63,231 nucleotides of DNA from assembly GCA_965644295.1 (NCBI GenBank), contig CBFFRP010000561.1:1-63231 (forward strand), given 5' to 3'. Below, one piece after another: positions 12,269 to 24,600 of this stretch. The translations under genes were made by a program, and so were the position numbers. Each line of letters begins with the position of its first letter. The first letter of the stretch is position 1. Source of the stretch: Paraphysomonas bandaiensis. Its lineage: Eukaryota; Chrysophyceae. The notes under the pieces were generated by a model. That model worked only from the letters and a program-made list of their open reading frames with translations. It searched no databases and had not been told where the DNA came from.

Positions 12269-12628
12269 GGGTTTACATAGCAGGCGGTGGCTGGATAGAG
12301 GTTGACCGCATGCTAGGCCGTCACAAATACACTTTCTGTGAAATCGATGTTGCCCGAGCCATGGAACGCGTATTCACGACCGGACTATGGCACTGGCATC
12401 TTCCCAAAACACGCCGGCCGTATATATCACACACCCCATGATCACTGATTTTCAATCTCTTCGTGATCAATGGACTCTAGAGAATTATACTGCGCTCCGT
12501 GACCAACTCTACGGTCGTAATCTTGATCGCGCACCTGAATACTGGAAAGAGAGTGGTGCCTTACTTCCACACAAACTGGCCCTGACATACTGCGGCAGAT
12601 CCAAGGTTAAGAACAGTTCACAACTGTG
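12269..12628 (+). pseudogene. Decayed coding sequence of unknown origin
   Basis: Two overlapping reading frames each look protein-like. The first reads VYIAGGGWIEVDRMLGRHKY and ends at a stop near 12440. The second, one base shifted, reads ITHPMITDFQSLRDQW and continues with LHKLALTYCGR-type sequence to about 12628. This layout suggests a frameshifted former exon. I do not recognise the family. It lies beside an unmistakable pseudogene, which supports decay over a live gene. Confidence 0.35.
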
Positions 12629-12899
12629 ACAGCGTATACTCAATACAGCCTTGACATGGGACAAATCCTTCAGCATCGGTAGGAATCGGGCTAAACCTAA
12701 ATATGGACTTGACCTGAAGAAAGCTACATGCTCTGACTGTGATTTTCAATTTGTTTTTCTCAAACATATGTGTCTTGATTGTCCACACGACTCCCTCTCC
12801 CAGATATACGAGAATCAGCCTTTCAAGACACAAGGAGAGACTCCGGGAATTACAACGAGACCCGACCCTACCACTACCTTGTAGTACCACCATTCTAAA

Positions 12900-13590
12900 A
12901 AAAAACTCTCCAGCAGAGCCTGGAACACCTCAAACATAGGGGGATGATCAGCAGGGTCAAACCCAGCATCAAATGAGCTTATGAAAAGAAAACTTCCAGT
13001 GGCGAAGGTGTTGGCCTTGGTCCTCGAGAGCCCATCAGTTTCTCCAACCGTGTCAATTACCGCTCCGAATCGTCATACCATTTCGCCTCTTTGTAGTTCA
13101 CCACCTTATAAGCACCGAAGTGTGAAGCATAGTCAAGAGTGCGGGAGCTACACGTTGTAGACACCCAGGCACCTCGGGACTTAGCAAGCTGAATAGCGAG
13201 CAATCCGACGGCCGTAGATCCCCCAAGGATGAGCACTCGTGATCCACTTACGACTATAGCCAGTCAAAGAGGATTTGGTAAGCCGTTGTTCCCACTACTA
13301 AGCGCGACAGCAGCGGCTTGATCACATGAGATAGCACTGGGTTTCTTGCTTAGTTTGGACTCAGGAACCACTCGCAGTATAGCATGTCTCGTCGTGGTTA
13401 TGCTGACCCCAACTAATACCAAAGGCCTCATCTCCGACAGAGAATGCTGTATCGCTCGCGCCCACTGAATATATCACTCCTGCAAAGTCATAACCCACCG
13501 TGAACAAGATATAGGGCCAACTACCTGCAATTGCACAGGGAACCATCAACATCATCTTCGTCGCTAACATTTTATAGCCATTCACTCTTT
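12900..13590 (-). pseudogene. MDR-superfamily alcohol dehydrogenase / quinone oxidoreductase pseudogene
   Basis: Fragments in different minus-strand frames follow the order of a medium-chain dehydrogenase. First come VGYDFAGVIYSVGASD and SVGDEAFGISWGQHNHDE (the N-terminal GroES-like domain, ~13400-13510). Next is AAAVALVVGTTAYQ (~13280-13330), then SRVLILGGSTAVGLLAIQLA (the Rossmann nucleotide-binding motif, ~13170-13240). AVIDTVGE and later parts lie at ~12900-13070. At least two in-frame stops and a frameshift separate them, and no splice sites restore the frame. The family reduces quinones or carbonyls with NAD(P)H; this copy cannot encode an intact enzyme. Confidence 0.8.
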
Positions 13591-13593
13591 AAC

Positions 13594-14188
13594 GGACTTT
13601 TACTCTCTTCTGGTTTGATGAGTCCTTTCTTCTTTACTTCATTGGTGTCTTTCTCATAGCCATCTATTGCCTTACTTAGTTTTAAGTCTAAGTCTACGTC
13701 CATCTTCATATTTCTTGAGGTATAGAAGTCAACGATGGAGCTCTGTACTTAGCGTCATTTTTGAAATCCCACTTGCTGCATTTGTGTGTTGAACGACTTC
13801 TCCTATATCCCTTAGTGTGAGATATACTAGGGAGGTCAGGTTCACCTTCTGTAATGTCATCTGGGGCCCTTAGCTTCCCTCTTTCCCTCTTTCGTGCGTC
13901 GGTGTGAACAGATGGTCGAAGTAATCAAGACAGATGTCTTTCGGGAATGGAATCTTCAAATTTTCATCATCATCAGAGCTTCAGGGTACGCTGTTATACA
14001 CCACGTTGCAATATGGCCAACCTTTGCTTGTATGCTGCTTTCATTCCTGCTATTGTTCGTTTCTTCTTATAGTCAGATACATTATCAGCATTGGAGTCAA
14101 CAGACACAACCGGCTGTCGGCGTATACGGCCACTTCCTCTTCCCCTTTGAGGTAACTCTTCTTCCTTGTCTGAATCTGTCTCACTCAT
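13594..14188 (-). pseudogene. Frame-broken acidic/basic protein gene
   Basis: The minus strand begins with MSETDSDKEEELPQRGRG and a basic stretch ending near 14000. It then continues in a shifted frame as DDDENLKIPFPKDICLDYFD, then in another as GYRRSRSTHKCSKWDFKND, and finally as MKMDVDLDLKLSKAIDGYEK, which runs up to the dehydrogenase pseudogene. Composition is coding-like (charged, low complexity) but no convincing introns join the pieces. It could be a live gene with introns I failed to solve, or a relic. No known domain is seen. Confidence 0.35.
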
Positions 14189-14503
14189 GTTTGCAGTAAG
14201 TATGGTCGAATATTGATATATGCCACTAACGGCTGTCATGTTCAAGGAGGATAGTAGAGATTCCAACAGTGTTTTACAACTAATAAAGTGGCTATTTCCC
14301 TGTAAAATAGTATTTTTATTATATAAAAGTGCTGGTTTTTGAAGCTTAAACCTTTACATACATACACATTTTGTACATATATACCTCTGTATATACAATG
14401 TATACATATACTGTATGTATATTTCGAGGCATATGTAAAACTGGCACTTTTATATAAGGAAACCCCCCATAGATTCATATGTGCAGTCCATACATGCAGA
14501 GTA

Positions 14504-14597
14504 CATTGTACTGTATTGTATTGTACTGTATTGTATTGTATTGTATTGTACTGTATTGTACTGTATTGTACTGTATTGTATTGTACTGTATTGTACT
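14504..14597. repeat. TTGTA/CTGTA pentanucleotide array
   Basis: About 18 head-to-tail pentamers, mixing ttgta and ctgta. It makes a spurious Leu/Tyr/Cys-rich ORF. It sits upstream of the unrecognised gene at 14717. Confidence 0.9.
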
Positions 14598-14716
14598 CTA
14601 CACATGCAGGTGGGGCTTCCAGCTGATGTTGGTGAAATAGCGATACCTGCGAGTGATGATCAGGGAATAGAGCTGGTCTGTTGTTATAGTTATCTGCTTA
14701 TATACAGTGTTCGGTA

Positions 14717-15520
14717 GTGAGTATGCAGAATTCATCAATGGAGTTCGGAGACATGACTCCGACATACGAGAGAAACAACCGCAGCAATCAAATGAAAGCC
14801 CTGAGGTTTAACCGCAGCGATTGGTGTGTTGTTTTAATGTTACTGTGTAGGTGTTTTCCTGTCTGTAAGCCGACCGGTCACTCTGCAGTCGGATTTTGTG
14901 GTTCGTCTTTAAAGACTGTGTTAGAAGTCACTATTACTCCCAAGTGCCCCCCTTGTCAGTACTATGACGCTTTCTGGGCACAGACGGTGTATATTGCTGA
15001 GCTGAGATGTAAGGACGAAGCAGGACTGTCAGCGGGTCGATACGTTTCTAAGCGAGATGTGATGTCGAATTTGCGGAGTAGAACAGAAAAATTTAAGCCT
15101 TATATTAAAGGACAGTGCACCAGTGTAAAAACCACTGAGAGCGATGGAATTACGACCAAATTAATTTCGCTGGAGTTTAATTCAGAGCACAATGCTTGGC
15201 ACTATGGGTGGACTTCACATAAATATTCGAACTCGAAGAGCCACGTGATTGATGTCATGGTTCTTGTGCAAAGATCAGCTGTGGATGAACGGTTTTTCAT
15301 TGCGGCTTCCTTTTTATCCCCGGAGTTTACTATTGTGAGTACTAAACGGGGGCGTGCCACAAAACGCGTGAAAACAGAGATAGAAAATTCGACTAGTGAT
15401 GCTGAGTGCGATCCTTATGATGAAGTAGCAGATTCGAAGCGAGTGTTGGTGGGCACTCATGAATTTAGCCGGGGTAGCACACTCTTTCCTCCACATCCAA
15501 GCGTTATTCAGAATAATTAG
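14717..15520 (+). CDS. Unrecognised basic-tailed protein, possible transcription factor
   Basis: An open frame of 267 codons. The central part (~85-215) is rich in beta-type alternation: VLEVTITPKCPPCQYYDAFW, KTTESDGITTKLISLEF, WHYGWTSHKY, SHVIDVMVLVQ, FFIAASFLSPEFTIVSTKRG. It is followed by a bipartite basic stretch, KRGRATKRVKTE, like a nuclear signal, and an acidic, disordered tail. The pattern of a beta domain ending in a basic nuclear signal recalls Ig-fold DNA-binding domains, but I cannot assign one, so this is inference. A 62-bp in-phase intron (gtgttg...ctgcag, about 14825-14886) would remove an odd Cys-rich hydrophobic piece and may be real. Upstream exons are also possible. Confidence 0.6.
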   Translation: MSMQNSSMEFGDMTPTYERNNRSNQMKALRFNRSDWCVVLMLLCRCFPVCKPTGHSAVGFCGSSLKTVLEVTITPKCPPCQYYDAFWAQTVYIAELRCKDEAGLSAGRYVSKRDVMSNLRSRTEKFKPYIKGQCTSVKTTESDGITTKLISLEFNSEHNAWHYGWTSHKYSNSKSHVIDVMVLVQRSAVDERFFIAASFLSPEFTIVSTKRGRATKRVKTEIENSTSDAECDPYDEVADSKRVLVGTHEFSRGSTLFPPHPSVIQNN

Positions 15521-16710
15521 GCCACAAAGTATACTTGAAGTTCTCATGCAGTTTCGAAAAGATAGCTATCTACTAAAATTATTTCGTTGATATGTCACTA
15601 GTGTCTCATTGATATGTTTTATTTGCTTTCACCACATTTGGCTATGAAATGACTAGTATTGTTCTATATCAAAAGCAGGTTAACCGTTACTAGTTATCGT
15701 ACGTCATTTATACAAAATTCTCGCCACCCAACTTTCACGTATAATAATGCATTAAGTTGTTGTCATTCTTATCACACACTGAATTTACCTATATTTTCCT
15801 AGCAGCTATAGCTGTACTTATTAACTTAAGCTTTTAAGAGTGCAGTATTAACTGTTGACTGATTGATATTAAGGGAGATATAGTGAAGTTATGATGTTGT
15901 AGCACTGTGATTTAGGAACCACGTCAATCACCAACATCAACATTCTGTTCTACAAATTGTATCTTTTTAACAGCTACTACATTTTCAGTTTCTTTCTATA
16001 CTTGTAATAGCTACTCCTATAGTCTATTGTCATGTATATTCTGTATTTCCTTGCTACATAGTACATAGAATACAGGATAACTACTAGCAATAGGCTTTAC
16101 CAAACTTCAAGTACGCACGTAGGAGTTGGTTGTAGTTCAATAGTACTTCTTACTTTATACCAATGCGTTTATCATAGTGAAGAAGATACTGTTCATAGCT
16201 CTAGGTGTACTCAGTACTTGCTACATTTACACAATAAATTCATTAGAATGTAACCCCTTGTGGCAGCCTTGGTTACTACCTGTTTCTATTCCACTAGATG
16301 GTACGATTGGCTGCTGTTACGTCTTTCATTTATTAGTATATGAATTTTTCTGACATATATTAAGGCTCATGGATTCACCTAACGCGTGAATACAAAAAGG
16401 AAAATACAATAAAATAACAACTGACAGAATAAGATTACCAACTATTAACTATATAAGGTACATGACTGTACAAGATATGCTAATGTATGTTTGTTTCCTA
16501 TGCTCTATTATACTATTCATATATTGCATTTCATTAGTTTAAACTGAATTCTTTGTACACCTTTGAAGTAGCCATTATCATGTTTTGATCTCCGCAATGG
16601 AAAATAGTGTCACTCTATCGTAATCAAAATCCACATTTTGAAACCTACTTTCTTAAATGTAAGCTATACTCCACAGCAAAACGCATATTAACAAAGACTA
16701 CGCATCATGA
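15521..16710. other. Intergenic, no gene seen
   Basis: AT-rich DNA between two convergent genes; I see no ORF, repeat array or RNA gene that can be supported. Confidence 0.5.
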
Positions 16711-18153
16711 CTAAAATATGCAATATTTATCATAATCTACAGCGCTATGTCCCTTTTTATTCCTAATTTCCAAATCAGGACCCCCATCACGAATTATGAT
16801 AGAAATTTCCTTTTTTTTCTCTCGACATGCAATCATTAAGGCCGTGTCAGATTTGAAATTTTGCACATTGAGATCACAATTAGCTCGAACCAGCAATGAA
16901 CATATTTCTTCCTGATCGTTTTCTACTGCATAATGTAGGGCTGTATTGCCAGCATTGTCACGTGCATCTGTATCTGCATCCTCTTTAAGCAGAGCAATGC
17001 AGACATCTTTTAGGCCTTTACGAGTAGCCAGCATAAGAGCCGTTTCACCTTTACTATTTAAAATATCGATTTTTGCCCCAGCAGAAATTAAAAAAGTAGC
17101 AACATCAGAATGTCCAGCTGCTATAGAGTCCACAAGAGGTGTTTCCCCAGAGTGTGTCCGCTCATCCAGATGGCAATTTCTATCTACAAAAAGGGTGCAG
17201 ACACCTTTGTGTCCCTTCCGACTTGCCCAATGCAAGGCATTCTCGCCCTTGTTATTAGCAGCCGTTATATCAGCACCTACATCAATCATTGCCTGACATA
17301 CTTCAACCCATCCAACATCTGCTGCAAAATGTAAAGCCGTGTTCCCTTCCTTGCTCCGAATAGTTCCATTAACTCCATTACTCAACAATAGCATTGCAAT
17401 ATCGGGAGCGTCTTTCATAATGGCATTCATAAGTGCTGTTTCACCTTTCTTGTTTCGCACATTCATATCTGCCTTGCTTTCGATGAGGAGCGAACATACA
17501 TCCAGGAGTCTACAACGACAGGCAAGAATAAGTGCACTGTCCCCCCAGTTATTCACCGCATCAAGAGCGCACTGTTTCTCAATTAATATTGAACTTACGG
17601 CGGATTGACCTTTGATGATCGAATTCATTAGCGCCGTATTTCCATCACTGTTAGTTTGGTCAATTTCGGCTCCGGCTTCAAGCAAACATTTACACACAAC
17701 AACATTTCCGCATCGGCTAGCCAATATTAGTGGGGTGTCTCCTCTTTTGTTCGTAACATTCACCTTGGCTCCTTTAGACACCAATAAGAAACATATGTCC
17801 TCGTGTCCTACAGTTATCGCACAATTCAGTGCCGTCTCACCCTTTCCATTCTGAATATTCATGTCCGCACCTTTTTCAATAAGTTCACAACATAGTTCTA
17901 TGTGACCCTTGCGGGCGCAACAGATAAGTGCCGTATCACCGGAGCGGTTAGCAGTATTAACAGAACATGATGCATTGATAAGGTGCTTCGCGATGGCAAT
18001 GCTGTCATTAACACAAGCAATCAAAAGAGGTGTGTTTCCCTCTTCGTCTGTTTTGTTTAAATGGACAAAGCCTCTTTGAAGAATATTCTGAACTTGCTGC
18101 TCGTCAGCTGCTTGAACGGCACTCATCACATCCCTTCCGATCGAACCTCCCAT
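16711..18153 (-). CDS. Ankyrin-repeat protein, 14 repeats
   Basis: A single open frame of 480 residues made almost entirely of 33-residue ankyrin repeats. I count 14, each opening with a G-(D/E/N)-T-(A/P)-like tetrad: EGNTPLLIAC, SGDTALICCARKGHIELC, KGETALNCAI, RGDTPLILAS, DGNTALMNSI, WGDSALILAC and so on to KGHSAVDY. The N-terminus MGGSIGRDV has Gly2 and could be myristoylated, though position 6 (Gly) is suboptimal. No kinase, SOCS, DHHC or other partner domain is present. By family knowledge it is a protein-binding scaffold; the partners are unknown. It has no introns, unlike most neighbours. The repeats are complete and the frame is clean, so it looks functional. Confidence 0.88.
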   Translation of the reverse strand: MGGSIGRDVMSAVQAADEQQVQNILQRGFVHLNKTDEEGNTPLLIACVNDSIAIAKHLINASCSVNTANRSGDTALICCARKGHIELCCELIEKGADMNIQNGKGETALNCAITVGHEDICFLLVSKGAKVNVTNKRGDTPLILASRCGNVVVCKCLLEAGAEIDQTNSDGNTALMNSIIKGQSAVSSILIEKQCALDAVNNWGDSALILACRCRLLDVCSLLIESKADMNVRNKKGETALMNAIMKDAPDIAMLLLSNGVNGTIRSKEGNTALHFAADVGWVEVCQAMIDVGADITAANNKGENALHWASRKGHKGVCTLFVDRNCHLDERTHSGETPLVDSIAAGHSDVATFLISAGAKIDILNSKGETALMLATRKGLKDVCIALLKEDADTDARDNAGNTALHYAVENDQEEICSLLVRANCDLNVQNFKSDTALMIACREKKKEISIIIRDGGPDLEIRNKKGHSAVDYDKYCIF

Positions 18154-18606
18154 AGCTGTTACTAAACACAGGGCCTTTAGTATGAGGATGTGATCTCACT
18201 TCCACTGTACAGTCAATTCTATCCTGTGTATCGTCCAGATATGGTCTGGCCCATATAGAGCGTGTAGATACAGCAGAGCATATGGATACAGTGCAGACCG
18301 TTACTGTTAAATCTAGTCGGAGTCACTGCATAGTGCAGACAGCTCCACGCCCTCCTCGCTCTACATACATACAGCAGCAGCAGCAGTGCACTATTTCATA
18401 CTGTATATGGATATTAGGAATACAGCAGAAGTACACAGCCTACAGTTCTATACAGCGGAGTAGGAGGAGCACCATATACCGGTATACGTCCAGCGTGCAG
18501 CAGAATGTGTTATGGTCTCATGTACTCGGCACGCGGCAGTGTGTTGTGTTGCAGTGTAAAGGTCACTGATAAGGTCACTGCAGACAAGCACTAACTAGCA
18601 ATACAC
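18154..18606. other. Shared upstream region of two divergent genes
   Basis: Between the ankyrin gene start and the coiled-coil gene start. It includes a short CAG run (five units near 18371) and repeated catacagcag-like words. No promoter element can be named with confidence. Confidence 0.4.
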
Positions 18607-21600
18607 ATGGCATCCACACTGGGCTTAGGCCTCGATACTCTCCAGAGATCACTGGATAAGGCGCAACACGAAGCAGCCGAAAGTGCCCGTGAGATGATGG
18701 CGCAGACAGGTGAATGCTGCTGCAACCCTACCGTGTATAACTATATATGACCACATGCATATCTATATATGACCACATGCATATCTATATATGACCCTAT
18801 GCATGTCTATATATGACTCTATGCATATCTATATATGACCACATGCATATCTATATATGACCCTATGCATGTCTATATATGACCCTATGCATGTCTATAT
18901 ATGACTCTATGCATGTCTATATATGACCCTATGCATGTCTATATACGACCCTATGCATGTCTATATATGACCCTATGCATATCTATATATGACCCTATGC
19001 ATATCTATATACGACCCTATGCATATCTATATGACCCTATGCATATCTATATATGACCCTATGCATATCTATATATGACCATATGCATATCTATATATGA
19101 CTATGCATATCTATATATGACCATATGCATATCTATATATGACCCTATGCATGTCTATATATGACCCTATGCATATCTATATATGACCCTATGCATATCT
19201 ATATATGACCCTATGCGTATCTATATATGACCCTATGCATATCTATATATGACCCTATGCATATCTATATACGACCCTATGCATATCTATATGACCCTAT
19301 GCATATCTATATATGACCCTATGCATATCTATATACGACCCTATGCATATCTATATGACCCTATGCATATCTATATGACCCTATGCATATCTATATATGA
19401 CCCTATGCATATCTATATATGACCATATGCATATCTATATATGACCCTATGCATGTCTATATATGACCCTATGCATATCTATATATGACCCTATGCATAT
19501 CTATATATGACCCTATGCGTATCTATATATGACCCTATGCATATCTATATATGACCCTATGCATATCTATATACGACCCTATGCATATCTATATGACCCT
19601 ATGCATATCTATATATGACCCTATGCATATCTATATACGACCCTATGCATATCTATATGACCCTATGCATATCTATATGACCCTATGCATATCTATATAT
19701 GACCCTATGCATGTCTATATATGACCCTATGCATGTCTATATATGACCACATGCATATCTATATATGACCCTATGCATATAGATATATGACCCTATGCAT
19801 ATCTATATGACCCTATGCATGTCTATATATGACCCTATTCATATCTATATATGACCCTATTCATATCTATATATGACCCTATGCATATCTATATATGACC
19901 CTATGCATGTCTATATATGACCCTATGCATGTCTATATACGACTCTATGCATATAGATATATGACCCTATGCATGTCTATATATGACCCTATGCATATCT
20001 ATATATGACCCTATGCATGTCTATATATGACCCTATGCATATCTATATATGACCCTATGCATATAGATATACGACCCAATGCATATAGATATATGACCCT
20101 ATGCATATCTATATATGACCCTATGCATGTCTATATGACCCTATGCATGTCTATATATGACCCTATGCATATCTATATATGACCCTATGCATATCTATAT
20201 ATGACCCTATGCATATAGATATATGACCCTATGCATGTCTATATATGACCCTATGCATATCTATATATGACCCTATGCATGTCTATATATGACCCTATGC
20301 ATATCTATATATGACCCTATGCATGTCTATATACGACCCTATGCATATAGATATATGACCCTATGCATATCTATATATGACCCTATGCATGTCTATATAT
20401 GACCCTATGCATATAGATATACGACCCAATGCATATAGATATATGACCATATTTATGTCTATATATGACCCTATGCATATAGATATATGACCCTATGCAT
20501 GTCTATATATGACTCTATGCATATCTATATATGACCCTATGCATGTCTATATACGACCCTATGCATATCTATATATGACCCTATGCATATCTATATATGA
20601 CCCTATGCATATCTATATATGACCCTATTCATATCTATATATGACCATATGCATGTCTATATATGACCCTATGCATATCTATATATGACCCTATGCATAT
20701 CTATATATGACCATATTTATGTCTATATATGACCCTATGCATATCTATATATGACCCTATGCATGTCTATATATGACCCTATGCATGTCTATATATGACT
20801 CTATGCATGTCTATATATGACCCTATGCATATCTATATATGACCCTATGCATGTCTATATATGACCCTATGCATATCTATATATGACCCTATGCATGTCT
20901 ATATATGACCCTATGCATATCTATATATGACCCTATTCATATCTATATATGACCATATGCATGTCTATATATGACCCTATGCATATCTATATATGACCCT
21001 ATACATATCTATATATGACCATATTTATGTCTATATATGACCCTATGCATATCTATATATGACCCTATGCATGTCTATATATGACCCTATGCATGTCTAT
21101 ATATGACCCTATGCATATCTATATATGACCCTATGCGTATCTATATATGACCCTATGCATATCTATATACGACCCTATGCATATCTATATGACCCTATGC
21201 ATATCTATATATGACCCTATGCATATCTATATATGACCCTATGCGTATCTATATATGACCCTATGCATATCTATATACGACCCTATGCATATCTATATGA
21301 CCCTATGCATATCTATATATGACCCTATGCATGTCTATATATGACCATATGCATGTCTATATATGACCCTATGCATATCTATATATGACCCTATACATAT
21401 CTATATATGACCATATTTATGTCTATATATGACCCTATGCATATCTATATATGACCCTATGCATGTCTATATATGACCCTATGCATGTCTATATATGACC
21501 CTATGCATATCTATATATGACCCTATGCGTATCTATATATGACCCTATGCATATCTATATACGACCCTATGCATATCTATATGACCCTATGCATATCTAT

Positions 21601-24600
21601 ATATGACCCTATGCATGTCTATATATGACCCTATGCATGTCTATATATGACCCTATGCATATCTATATATGACCCTATGCATGTCTATATATGACCCTAT
21701 GCATATCTATATATGACCCTATGCATGTCTATATACGACCCTATGCATATCTATATATGACCCTATGCATATCTATATATGACCCTATGCATGTCTATAT
21801 ATGACCCTATGCATATAGATATACGACCCAATGCATATAGATATATGACCATATTTATGTCTATATATGACCCTATGCATGTCTATATATGACCCTATGC
21901 ATATCTATATATGACCCTATGCGTATCTATATATGACCCTATGCATATCTATATACGACCCTATGCATATCTATATGACCCTATGCATATCTATATATGA
22001 CCCTATGCATGTCTATATATGACCCTATGCATATCTATATATGACTCTATGCATATCTATATATGACCCTATGCATGTCTATATATGACCCTATGCATGT
22101 CTATATATGACTATGCATATCTATATATGACCCTATGCATATAGATATATGACCCTATTCATATCTATATATGACCATATTTATGTCTATATATGACCCT
22201 ATGCATGTCTATATATGACCCTATGCATATCTATATATGACCCTATGCGTATCTATATATGACCCTATGCATATCTATATACGACCCTATGCATATCTAT
22301 ATGACCCTATGCATATCTATATATGACCCTATGCATGTCTATATATGACCCTATGCATATCTATATATGACTCTATGCATATCTATATATGACCCTATGC
22401 ATATCTATATATGACCCTATGCATGTCTATATATGACCCTATGCATATAGATATACGACCCAATGCATATAGATATATGACCATATTTATGTCTATATAT
22501 GACCCTATGCATGTCTATATATGACCCTATGCATATCTATATATGACCCTATGCGTATCTATATATGACCCTATGCATATCTATATACGACCCTATGCAT
22601 ATCTATATGACCCTATGCATATCTATATATGACCCTATGCATGTCTATATATGACCCTATGCATATCTATATATGACTCTATGCATATCTATATATGACC
22701 CTATGCATGTCTATATATGACCCTATGCATGTCTATATATGACTCTATGCATATCTATATATGACCCTATGCATATAGATATATGACCCTATTCATATCT
22801 ATATATGACTCTATGCATGTCTATATATGACCCTATGCATATCTATATACGACCCTATGCATATCTATATGACCCTATGCATATCTATATATGACCCTAT
22901 GCATGTCTATATATGACCCTATGCATATCTATATATGACTCTATGCATATCTATATATGACCCTATGCATATCTATATATGACCCTATGCATGTCTATAT
23001 ATGACCCTATGCATATAGATATACGACCCAATGCATATAGATATATGACCATATTTATGTCTATATATGACCCTATGCATGTCTATATATGACCCTATGC
23101 ATATCTATATATGACCCTATGCGTATCTATATATGACCCTATGCATATCTATATACGACCCTATGCATATCTATATGACCCTATGCATATCTATATATGA
23201 CCCTATGCATGTCTATATATGACCCTATGCATATCTATATATGACTCTATGCATATCTATATATGACCCTATGCATGTCTATATATGACCCTATGCATGT
23301 CTATATATGACTCTATGCATATCTATATATGACCCTATGCATATAGATATATGACCCTATTCATATCTATATATGACTCTATGCATGTCTATATATGACC
23401 CTATGCATATCTATATACGACCCAATGCATATAGATATATGACCATATTTATGTCTATATATGACCCTATGCATATAGATATATGACCCTATGCATGTCT
23501 ATATATGACCCTATGCATATCTATATATGATTATGCATATCTATATATGACTCTATGCATATCTATATATGACCCTATGCATGTCTGTATATGACCCTAT
23601 GCATGTCTATATATGACCCTATGCATATCTATATACGACCCTATGCATATCTATATATGACCATATTTATGTCTATATATGACCCTATGCATATCTATAT
23701 ATGACCCTATGCATGTCTATATATGACCCTATGCATATAGATATATGACCCTATGCATGTCTATATATGACCCTATGCATATCTATATATGACCCTATGC
23801 ATGTCTATATATGACCCTATGCATATCTATATATGACCCTATGCATGTCTATATACGACCCTATGCATATAGATATATGACCCTATGCATATCTATATAT
23901 GACCCTATGCATGTCTATATATGACCCTATGCATATAGATATACGACCCAATGCATATAGATATATGACCATATTTATGTCTATATATGACCCTATGCAT
24001 ATAGATATATGACCCTATGCATGTCTATATATGACTCTATGCATATCTATATATGACCCTATGCATATCTATATATGACCCTATTCATATCTATATATGA
24101 CTCTATGCATATCTATATATGACCCTATGCATATCTATATATGACCCTATTCATATCTATATATGACCCTATGCATGTCTATATATGACCCTATGCATAT
24201 CTATATATGACCCTATGCATATCTATATATGACCATATTTATGTCTATATATGACCCTATGCATATCTATATATGACCCTATGCATGTCTATATATGACC
24301 CTATGCATGTCTATATATGACCCTATGCATGTCTATATATGACCCTATGCATATCTATATATGACCCTATGCATATAGATATATGACCCTATGCATGTCT
24401 ATATATGACCCTATGCATATCTATATATGACCCTATGCATGTCTATATATGACCCTATGCATATCTATATATGACCCTATGCATGTCTATATACGACCCT
24501 ATGCATATAGATATATGACCCTATGCATATCTATATATGACCCTATGCATATCTATATATGACCCTATGCATATAGATATATGACCCTATGCATGTCTAT

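Noticed and set aside
14339-14717. Leu/Tyr/Cys-rich ORFs
   Set aside because: Translation of the TTGTA/CTGTA microsatellite.
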